This document shows, piece by piece, positions 6,332 through 14,500 of a stretch of 14,901 nt of DNA (positions within the stretch are counted from its first letter, which is position 1; each line of letters begins with the position of its first letter). A model generated the notes under the pieces. It worked only from the letters and a program-made list of their open reading frames with translations, searched no databases and was not told where the DNA came from. Both the position numbers and the translations under genes were made by a program. Source of the stretch: Anthropogastromicrobium sp963604075 (GTDB taxonomy: Bacteria > Bacillota > Clostridia > Lachnospirales > Lachnospiraceae); NCBI GenBank assembly GCA_963604075.1, contig CAVCPW010000147.1:1-14901 (forward strand). The letters run 5' to 3'.

Positions 6332-6802
6332 TTAGAAACGATAGTGAGCAAATGCCTTGTTTGCATCTGCCATCTTGTGCATATCTTCCTTTCTCTTTAC
6401 AGCGGAACCTGTTCCATTTGCTGCATCCATGATCTCGTTTGCAAGCTTATCTTCCATGGTCTTCTCGCCTCTCTTACGGGAGAACATGGTTAACCAGCGA
6501 AGTGCAAGAGCCTGTCTTCTCTCCGGCTTAACCTCGATCGGAACCTGATAAGTTGCTCCACCGATTCTCTTAGCCTTAACCTCGAGAACTGGCATTACAT
6601 TGTTCATTGCCTCTTCGAAAACTTCTACAGCTGGCTTTCCGGTCTTTTCCTCAACCTTGTTAAAAGCGCCATAAACGATCTTCTGGGCAACACCCTTCTT
6701 ACCGTCTAACATAATGTTGTTGATCAGCTTGGTAACAACCTTATTGTTGTATAACGGATCTGCTAAAACGTCTCTCTTCTGAGTATGTCCTTTACGTGGC
6801 AC
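6332..6802 (-). CDS. rpsG: 30S ribosomal protein S7, GTG start
   Basis: S7 starts assembly of the 16S rRNA 3' major domain (the head of the 30S subunit) and in enterobacteria is the translational repressor of the str operon. From GTG at 6802 the product is 156 residues, the usual length, starting MPRKGHTQKRDVLADP and ending in ANKAFAHYRF. AAGGAGG (6811-6817) lies 8 nt before this GTG. The frame stays open 37 codons further, to a GTG at 6913, but that has no binding site, the extra residues match nothing I know in S7, and the true binding site would be buried. The gene lies between rpsL and fusA, as in other bacteria, but with an unusually long spacer on the rpsL side. Confidence 0.97.
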   Translation of the reverse strand: MPRKGHTQKRDVLADPLYNNKVVTKLINNIMLDGKKGVAQKIVYGAFNKVEEKTGKPAVEVFEEAMNNVMPVLEVKAKRIGGATYQVPIEVKPERRQALALRWLTMFSRKRGEKTMEDKLANEIMDAANGTGSAVKRKEDMHKMADANKAFAHYRF

Positions 6803-7083
6803 GATACTTCCCTCCTTAACTACAATACGAGGCTTTCGCCTCTCAGTTATCTCATCGGTACTCACATCCATCTTTGTGTTCGCGCTCGGTTCTTGTTTCT
6901 TCAGTACAGGCACAGCCTGTAATCAGACTGCACAACCTGACTGTACCTTTCTATATCCTGCAACCGCCAGGAAGGTATTGTTCGAATGCCGGCACTAATC
7001 AAAAAAAGTGGTACACTTACTTACTTATTTTGCGCAAGAATCTCTTCTTAATTAAAATGCGTATTATTTAGTTTTAATTAAAA
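6803..7083 (-). promoter_or_regulatory. Long structured spacer between rpsL and rpsG, candidate autoregulatory RNA element
   Basis: This 281-nt spacer holds four inverted repeats. In transcription order they are: an A/T-only 10-bp stem at 7048-7081; a 5-bp stem with seven U at 7001-7018; a long hairpin at 6904-6946; and GAGGC-GAAA-GCCTC at 6829-6842, a GNRA-capped stem about 11 nt before the rpsG binding site. The long hairpin has a 6-bp lower stem (GUACAG/CUGUAC), a 7-nt one-sided bulge, a 10-bp upper stem with three G-U pairs, and a 4-nt loop. In E. coli the rpsL-rpsG spacer is where S7 binds to repress translation. A similar role here is inferred; the shape is not one I can match to a named motif. 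No convincing promoter is seen in it. Confidence 0.5.
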
Positions 7084-7506
7084 TTACTTCTTAGCGTCCT
7101 TCGGTCTCTTAGCACCGTACTTGGAACGAGCCTGGCGTCTCTTAGCAACACCTGCTGTATCAAGGGTTCCTCTTACGATATGGTATCTGGTACCTGGTAA
7201 GTCCTTAACACGGCCGCCACGGATCAGAACTACGCTATGCTCCTGAAGGTTATGTCCCTCACCTGGGATATAGCTTGTTACTTCGATTCCATTGGAAAGA
7301 CGTACTCTGGCGATCTTTCTAAGAGCTGAGTTCGGCTTCTTAGGGGTAGCTGTCTTAACTGCGGTACAAACACCTCTCTTCTGCGGAGCGCTCTTGTCGG
7401 TAGACTTCTTCTTTAAGGAGTTATATCCCTTCTGAAGTGCCGGAGCAGTAGACTTCTTCTGCTGAGTCTGTCTTCCTTTTCTAACTAACTGATTAAATGT
7501 AGGCAT
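7084..7506 (-). CDS. rpsL: 30S ribosomal protein S12
   Basis: S12 sits at the 30S decoding centre and influences accuracy and streptomycin binding. The 140-residue product has the longer Gram-positive form, with an extra segment near residues 26-43 relative to E. coli. Conserved blocks are TPKKPNSALRK (54-64) and GHNLQEHSVVLIRGGRVKD (84-102). The lysines matching E. coli K42 and K87 (K56 and K101) and the proline at 104 are intact, which is the streptomycin-sensitive form. The start is ATG at 7506, with AGGAGG (7515-7520) 8 nt upstream. A GTG three codons earlier (7515) overlaps the binding site and cannot be the start. It is the first gene of its unit, after a consensus promoter and a folded leader. 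Confidence 0.98.
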   Translation of the reverse strand: MPTFNQLVRKGRQTQQKKSTAPALQKGYNSLKKKSTDKSAPQKRGVCTAVKTATPKKPNSALRKIARVRLSNGIEVTSYIPGEGHNLQEHSVVLIRGGRVKDLPGTRYHIVRGTLDTAGVAKRRQARSKYGAKRPKDAKK

Positions 7507-7545
7507 CCGTTTCACCTCCTGCGGAAATTAAAAACATAATGAATT

Positions 7546-7592
7546 CATGTGTATTCGGTTGTCGGACAGCACTCTGCCGTCAAAACCACATG
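7546..7592 (-). promoter_or_regulatory. Hairpin at the 5' end of the rpsL leader RNA
   Basis: CATGTG (7587-7592) pairs with CACATG (7546-7551), enclosing a second stem, GGCAG/CUGUC with loop AGUG, and partial GUU/AAC pairing. The predicted transcription start (about 7593) lies directly at the foot of this hairpin. It could stabilise the message or bind a ribosomal protein; neither is shown by sequence alone. Confidence 0.45.
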
Positions 7593-7599
7593 CTTTTCG

Positions 7600-7628
7600 A
7601 TTATATATCCTTTCTATTTTTCTGTCAA
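7600..7628 (-). promoter_or_regulatory. Perfect consensus SigA promoter of the str operon
   Basis: On the minus strand, -35 TTGACA (7623-7628) and -10 TATAAT (7600-7605) are both exact consensus with a 17-nt spacer. Transcription would start near 7593, leaving a leader of about 87 nt before rpsL. It lies downstream of the rpoC terminator, so rpsL-rpsG-fusA forms a unit separate from rpoBC. Confidence 0.93.
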
Positions 7629-7664
7629 TAGGATTTTTTCGTTTTTCATGTTTTTTTCATAAAT

Positions 7665-7704
7665 AAAAGCTGCTCTGGCAACTTTCATTGCCAAAACAGC
7701 TTTT
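7665..7704 (-). terminator. Intrinsic terminator after rpoC
   Basis: On the minus strand, AAAAGCTG pairs with CAGCTTTT (8 bp) and, after a small internal loop, TGGCAA pairs with TTGCCA around a 6-nt loop. The 3' arm runs into TTTTATTT. Immediately before it, 7705-7724 forms another perfect stem, AAATCAGT/ACTGATTT with a 4-nt loop. Together they close the rpoBC unit. Confidence 0.8.
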
Positions 7705-7743
7705 AAATCAGTAAACACTGATTTTATTTCGAATTAGAATTTC

Positions 7744-10700
7744 TCACTCCAACTCCCCGTCAGAATCTTCATTCTTAGAAAAGTTCTTTGAATATACCTC
7801 ATCGAAATCATCCATATTCACATCATCTGAACCATCTGCATCATCATCATCTGCAAATGCTTCCTCAGCAGCCTTTACTGCATCGTCCTCATCCTCGGAC
7901 TCATCAAAGCTTTCGGAAAGAACGATGGTATCCTCACCCTCAACCTCATCATCTGAAAAATCAACAACATCAGACTGCTGATAATCGGTGTTGAGTTCAA
8001 GGTTGCGATAACGCTTCATACCGGTACCAACCGGAAGCAGCTTACCAATGATTACGTTCTCCTTCATACCAAGTAACGGGTCAACCTTTCCGTTGATTGC
8101 CGCATCGGTCAGCGCCTTTGTGGTCTCCTGGAAGGATGCTGCTGACAGGAAGGAGTTCGTTGCAAGAGATGCCTTTGTGATACCAAGCATGATCTGCTTT
8201 CCTTCTGCCGGCTCCTTGCCTTCTGCGATCAGCTTCTCGTTCATATCATCAAAGTCTAAGACATCCATGGACACACCTGGAAGAACATCGGCATCTCCAC
8301 TCTTCTCGATACGGATCTTCTTTAACATCTGACGAACGATAACCTCGATATGCTTATCGTTGATTTCTACACCCTGCAGACGGTATACACGCTGAACTTC
8401 CTGAAGCATGTAATCCTGTACGGCACGAACACCCTTGATACGCAGGATATCATGCGGATTGATGCTACCTTCAGTCAACGGATCACCGGCATTGATTACC
8501 TTACCATCGATTGGACGGATTCTTGCATCGTAAGGAATCATGTAGGTCTTGGACTCTCCGCTCTCCGGATCTGTCACAATAATCTCTCTCTTCTTCTTTA
8601 TATCCTTAACAGTGGCAACTCCACCGATCTCGGTTACGATTGCAACACCCTTCGGCTTACGTGCCTCGAAAAGCTCCTCGACACGAGGAAGACCCTGTGT
8701 GATATCACCACCGGCAACACCACCACTATGGAAGGTTCTCATGGTCAACTGTGTACCAGGCTCACCAATGGACTGAGCTGCGATAATACCAACAGCCTCA
8801 CCGATCTGTACAGCCTGTCCTGTTGCCAGGTTTGCACCGTAGCACTTTGCACAGATTCCAACGTGGGAACGGCAGCTAAGGACGGTACGGATCTTAACGG
8901 TATTTCTCTTCATACGCACAAGCGCATCCATAACCTTTGCAGCACGCTTTGGAGTTACCATACAGTTCTCGTGGATGATCTCTTCTCCTGTATCAGGATC
9001 AATGATCGTCTCAGCGATAAATCTGCCGGTCATACGCTCCTGCAACTGCTCGACAACTTCCTGTCCGTTCATGAAGGAACCGATTTCCATATAAGGAATG
9101 TTCTTTCCTTCACAGCAGTCAAGCTCGCGAACCATCAGCTGCTGGGATACATCAACAAGACGTCTGGTCAGGTAACCAGAGTCAGCGGTACGAAGTGCAG
9201 TATCGGACATACCCTTTCTTGCACCGTGAGCGGAGATGAAGTACTCCAATACGTCAAGACCTTCACGGAAGTTAGACTTAATAGGAAGTTCGATTGCCTT
9301 ACCAGTGGTGTTAGCCATCAAACCACGCATACCAGCCAGCTGCTTAATCTGCTTATCAGAACCACGCGCACCAGAGTCAGCCATCATGAAGATGTTATTG
9401 TACTTATCCAGTCCGTCAAGCAGTGCCTTGGTCAGCTCCTTATCGGTAGCCTCCCATGTCTTGATAACCTGATTGTAACGCTCCTCATCGGTGATCCAAC
9501 CCATCTTGTAATGCTTTGCAATCTTATCAACTGTTGCCTGTGCAGCCTTGATCATCTCAGGCTTCTGCGGCGGAACAGTCATATCGGATACGGATACGGT
9601 CATAGCAGCTCTTGTAGAGTACTTGTAACCCATAGCCTTAATGGAATCCAGAACCTCAGCGGTCTTGGTTGCTCCGTGTGTATTGATAACCTTCTCCAAA
9701 ATCTGCTTTAACTGCTTCTTGCCGACATGGAAGTCAACCTCAAGCTTTAATGCATTTTCCGGAATGCTTCTATCTACATAGCCTAAATCCTGTGGAAGGA
9801 TTTCATTGAACATGCATCTTCCAAGTGTGGTATCAAGAGTATCCTGAAGAACAGTGCCGTCCGGCATAGTCTTTCTGACACGAATTTTAACCTTGCTATG
9901 GAATGTGATGCAGCCGTTCTCGTATGCAAGCATTGCCTCATCCAGACTCTTGAAGCACATACCCTCGCCCTTTACACCAGGTCTTTCCTGAGTCAGGTAA
10001 TAAATACCAAGGACCATATCCTGAGAAGGAACCGCTACCGGGCCTCCATCAGACGGCTTCAACAGGTTGTTCGGGGATAACAGCATGAAACGGCACTCTG
10101 CCTGTGCCTCTAAGGACAGCGGCAGATGGACAGCCATCTGGTCTCCATCGAAGTCGGCGTTGAATGCGGTACAAACAAGCGGATGAAGCTTAATTGCCTT
10201 ACCTTCTACAAGGATCGGCTCGAATGCCTGAATACCAAGTCTGTGCAGTGTAGGTGCACGGTTTAACATAACCGGATGCTCTTTGATTACATTCTCAAGT
10301 ACATCCCAAACCTTAGTCTCAAGACGCTCTACCATCTTCTTTGCACTCTTGATGTTGTGAGCGGAACCATTCTCAACAAGCTCCTTCATAACAAATGGCT
10401 TGAACAGCTCGATTGCCATCTCCTTTGGAAGACCACACTGGTAAATCTTTAACTCCGGTCCTACGACGATAACAGAACGACCGGAATAGTCAACACGCTT
10501 ACCTAACAGGTTCTGACGGAAACGTCCCTGCTTACCCTTTAACATATCGGAAAGGGACTTTAAGTTACGGTTTCCAGGACCGGTTACAGCACGTCCGCGA
10601 CGACCGTTATCGATCAGGGCATCCACTGCCTCCTGAAGCATACGCTTCTCATTACGAACGATGATCTCCGGAGCGCCTAACTCAAGCAGTCTTTCCAGAC

Positions 10701-11523
10701 GATTGTTTCTATTAATAATACGACGGTACAGATCATTCAAATCAGATGTTGCAAATCTTCCACCATCCAGCTGAACCATAGGACGCAAATCCGGTGGCAT
10801 AACCGGAATAGCATTCAAAATCATCCACTCAGGACGGTTTCCGGAGTTACGGAATGCCTCTACAACCTCTAATCTCTTGATGATACGAGCACGCTTCTGA
10901 CCTGAAGCATCCTTCAGCTCTGCACGAAGCTCTGCTGAATCCTTCTCCAGATCGATTGCCTTAAGAAGCTCCTGAATAGCCTCGGCACCCATGCCAACAC
11001 GGAAATTGCCGTAGCCATACTGCTCTACTGCATCGCGGTACTCTCTCTCAGAGAGTACCTGCTTATAGTTAAGATCTGTCTCACCCTTATCAAGAACGAT
11101 ATAGGATGCAAAATATAAGATCTTGTCAAGATTTCTCGGTGAAATATCAAGGATCAGGCCCATGCGGCTCGGAATACCCTTGAAATACCAGATATGGGAA
11201 ACCGGAGCAGCCAGCTCGATATGTCCCATACGCTCACGACGGACACTGGACTTTGTAACCTCAACACCACAACGATCACAAACCATATCCTTGTAACGGA
11301 TCTTCTTATACTTTCCGCAGTGGCACTCCCAATCCTTCTGCGGTCCGAAAATACGCTCACAGAATAAGCCATCCGGTTCCGGCTTCAGCGTTCTGTAGTT
11401 AATTGTTTCAGCCTTTGTGACAGCGCCTCTCGACCACTCTCTGATCTTCTCAGGTGAAGCAAGACCAATCTTAATAGACTCGAAAGCGATTGACTGTCCT
11501 CCATCGGTTTTATTTTCCGGCAT
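7744..11523 (-). CDS. rpoC: DNA-directed RNA polymerase subunit beta-prime
   Basis: Beta-prime forms the clamp and active site of RNA polymerase. The product has 1259 residues. It shows the N-terminal zinc site (C67, C69, C82, C85), the catalytic motif NADFDGDQMAVH (455-466) whose aspartates 457, 459 and 461 hold the magnesium ion, and the second zinc site around CRSHVGICAKC. The last 72 residues (1188-1259) are a strongly acidic tail with 33 D or E and no obvious fold. The ATG at 11523 has AAGGGAG (11532-11538) 8 nt upstream. It follows rpoB after 22 nt, so the two are cotranscribed. It ends in TGA at 7744-7746, followed by tandem hairpins. Confidence 0.99.
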   Translation of the reverse strand: MPENKTDGGQSIAFESIKIGLASPEKIREWSRGAVTKAETINYRTLKPEPDGLFCERIFGPQKDWECHCGKYKKIRYKDMVCDRCGVEVTKSSVRRERMGHIELAAPVSHIWYFKGIPSRMGLILDISPRNLDKILYFASYIVLDKGETDLNYKQVLSEREYRDAVEQYGYGNFRVGMGAEAIQELLKAIDLEKDSAELRAELKDASGQKRARIIKRLEVVEAFRNSGNRPEWMILNAIPVMPPDLRPMVQLDGGRFATSDLNDLYRRIINRNNRLERLLELGAPEIIVRNEKRMLQEAVDALIDNGRRGRAVTGPGNRNLKSLSDMLKGKQGRFRQNLLGKRVDYSGRSVIVVGPELKIYQCGLPKEMAIELFKPFVMKELVENGSAHNIKSAKKMVERLETKVWDVLENVIKEHPVMLNRAPTLHRLGIQAFEPILVEGKAIKLHPLVCTAFNADFDGDQMAVHLPLSLEAQAECRFMLLSPNNLLKPSDGGPVAVPSQDMVLGIYYLTQERPGVKGEGMCFKSLDEAMLAYENGCITFHSKVKIRVRKTMPDGTVLQDTLDTTLGRCMFNEILPQDLGYVDRSIPENALKLEVDFHVGKKQLKQILEKVINTHGATKTAEVLDSIKAMGYKYSTRAAMTVSVSDMTVPPQKPEMIKAAQATVDKIAKHYKMGWITDEERYNQVIKTWEATDKELTKALLDGLDKYNNIFMMADSGARGSDKQIKQLAGMRGLMANTTGKAIELPIKSNFREGLDVLEYFISAHGARKGMSDTALRTADSGYLTRRLVDVSQQLMVRELDCCEGKNIPYMEIGSFMNGQEVVEQLQERMTGRFIAETIIDPDTGEEIIHENCMVTPKRAAKVMDALVRMKRNTVKIRTVLSCRSHVGICAKCYGANLATGQAVQIGEAVGIIAAQSIGEPGTQLTMRTFHSGGVAGGDITQGLPRVEELFEARKPKGVAIVTEIGGVATVKDIKKKREIIVTDPESGESKTYMIPYDARIRPIDGKVINAGDPLTEGSINPHDILRIKGVRAVQDYMLQEVQRVYRLQGVEINDKHIEVIVRQMLKKIRIEKSGDADVLPGVSMDVLDFDDMNEKLIAEGKEPAEGKQIMLGITKASLATNSFLSAASFQETTKALTDAAINGKVDPLLGMKENVIIGKLLPVGTGMKRYRNLELNTDYQQSDVVDFSDDEVEGEDTIVLSESFDESEDEDDAVKAAEEAFADDDDADGSDDVNMDDFDEVYSKNFSKNEDSDGELE

Positions 11524-11545
11524 AAATGGTTCTCCCTTCTGGCTC

Positions 11546-14500
11546 TTAGTTATCTGAGTCTCCTAAATCATCGAAATCATCTGCATCGTCAAATCCGTCA
11601 GACTCAAATGACCCGTCCATATCATCTTTATCAAAATCATCTGCATCAGAAGCGTCCATCTCAACATCTGCGATCTCGCCATCCTTTACTTCCTGAATGG
11701 TAGAACCGTTTCTCTGGAACTCTTCCTCAGAATAATGACGCTTTCCGCCGTCTTCCATGATACTTCTGAAGTCGGTGTTGCCATATTCTGTGCTTTCCTT
11801 AATCTCTACTTCATTATTATTTGCATCAAGTACGCGTACATCCAGTGCCAATGCCTGTAATTCCTTAAGAAGTACCTTAAAGGACTCCGGTACACCAGGC
11901 TCAGGAATATTCTCGCCCTTGATGATAGCCTCGTAAGTCTTAACACGTCCTACAACGTCATCAGACTTAACAGTTAAGATCTCCTGCAGGGTGTAAGCAG
12001 CACCATATGCTTCGAGAGCCCAAACCTCCATCTCTCCGAAACGCTGTCCACCGAACTGAGCCTTACCACCCAGAGGCTGCTGGGTAACAAGTGAGTAAGG
12101 ACCTGTAGAACGTGCATGGATCTTATCATCAACCAGATGATGCAGCTTCAGATAGTGCATGTGGCCAATGGTTACCGGGCTGTCAAAATACTCACCGGTA
12201 CGACCGTCACGCAGTCTTACCTTACCATCGCGTGTGATCGGAACGCCCTTCCACAGCTCTCTGTGCTCCAGATGAGTACCAAGATAATCCATAACATCCT
12301 CACGAAGAGAATCCTTATACTTCTCGTAGAACTCATCCCACTCCATGTTGACATAATCATTTGCCAGATCAAGTGTATCAAAAATATCATTCTCACTTGC
12401 TCCATCAAATACAGGTGTAGAAATATTAAATCCAAGTGCCTTGGCAGCCAGACTCAAATGAATCTCCAATACCTGTCCGATATTCATACGAGACGGCACA
12501 CCCAGAGGGTTCAATACGATATCCAGAGGACGTCCGTTTGGGAGGAATGGCATATCTTCTACAGGAAGAACTCTGGAAACAACACCCTTGTTTCCGTGAC
12601 GACCAGCCATCTTATCGCCGACGGAGATCTTTCTCTTCTGTGCGATGTAGATGCGAACGACCTGATTTACACCAGGTGCCAGCTCATCACTATTCTGACG
12701 GTTAAATACCTTTGTATCAACAACGATACCATAAGCGCCGTGCGGCAGCTTTAAAGAGGTATCGCGAACTTCTCTTGCCTTCTCACCGAAGATTGCACGA
12801 AGCAGTCTCTCCTCGGAAGTCAGCTCTGTCTCACCCTTCGGTGTTACCTTACCTACCAGAATATCTCCGGCACGTACCTCTGCACCGATACGGATGATAC
12901 CGCGGTCATCCAGATCCTTAAGTGCTTCATCTCCGACACCTGGAACATCTCTTGTGATCTCTTCCGGTCCGAGCTTAGTATCACGGGACTCTGCGGCATA
13001 TTCCTCAATATGAATGGAGGTATATACATCCTCCTGTACCAGACGCTCGCTCAAAAGAACGGCATCCTCGTAGTTATAACCTTCCCAGGTCATGAATCCG
13101 ATAAGCGGGTTCTTACCAAGTGCAATCTCACCATTCTTGGTGGACGGACCATCTGCGATTACCTGTCCTTCCTCAACACGCTCGTCCTTATAGACGATCG
13201 GTCTCTGGTTGTAGCAGTTGCTCTGGTTACTTCTGGAGAACTTAGTCAGATGATACTCATCTCTGGTACCATCGTCGCACTTAATGATAATTACCTTAGA
13301 AGAAGAACGCTCAACAACACCGGCATGCTTTGCAACAACGCAAACACCTGAATCGTATGCAGCCTTATCCTCCATACCGGTACCAACAACAGGAGCCTCA
13401 GTCAGCATAAGCGGAACGGCCTGACGCTGCATGTTGGAACCCATAAGAGCACGGTTTGCATCATCATTCTGCAGGAAAGGAATCATAGATGTAGCAACAG
13501 AGAATACCATTCGCGGAGAAACGTCCATCAGGTCGATACTCTTCTGCTCAAACTCAGAAGTCTCCTCACGGAAACGACCGGAAACCATCTTATTCTTGAA
13601 ATGACCTTCCTCATCTAACGGCTCATTTGCCTGTGCTACTACAAAATCGTCCTCTTCATCAGCTGTGAAGTAACGAACCTCATCAGTTACGCGCGGATTT
13701 GACGGATCGCTCTTATCAACGATACGATAAGGAGCCTCGATAAATCCGTATTTATTTACTCTTGCATAAGTTGCAAGAGAGTTAATCAGACCGATATTCG
13801 GACCCTCAGGGGTCTCAATCGGGCACATACGTCCATAATGTGTATAATGTACGTCTCGAACCTCGAATCCGGCACGATCTCTTGACAGACCGCCAGGTCC
13901 TAATGCGGACAGACGTCTCTTATGAGTCAGCTCTGCAAGCGGGTTATTCTGATCCATGAACTGAGACAGCTGAGAACTTCCGAAGAACTCCTTAACAGCT
14001 GCAGTAACAGGCTTGATATTAATCAGGCTCTGCGGTGTCAGATCAGACGGATCGTTTGTGGACATACGCTCTCTTACGACACGCTCCATACGAGACATAC
14101 CAATACGGTACTGGTTCTGCAGCAGCTCACCTACCGCACGGATACGACGGTTTCCTAAGTGGTCGATGTCGTCATCCTGTCCTACACCATACTCTAAGTT
14201 CAGACAGTAGTTGATAGAACCAAGGATATCTTCCTTCATGATGTGCTTCGGAATCAGGTCTGCAATGTTTGCACGCAGCTCTGCCATCAGCTCCTCACCC
14301 TCAAGATTCTTCTCAACGATCTGCATCAGCACCGGATAATAAACCAGCTCGTTTACTCCTGCTGACTCTAACTCTTCCTCTGTCAGATCCAGATATGTAC
14401 CAGCGTCTACCATAAGGTTAGACAGAACCTTTACACGACGTCCTTCTACGTCAACATATACATACGGAACGCCTGCGTTCTGAATCTGTGTTGCAATCGC

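Noticed and set aside
6950..7005. Possible internal promoter for rpsG (TTGATT with AATACC at 17-nt spacing)
   Set aside because: The -10 is very poor and the region is better explained as folded leader RNA.
8350..9711. 453-codon plus-strand open frame opposite rpoC
   Set aside because: Fully inside rpoC on the other strand; composition is that of an antisense frame and no motif is visible.
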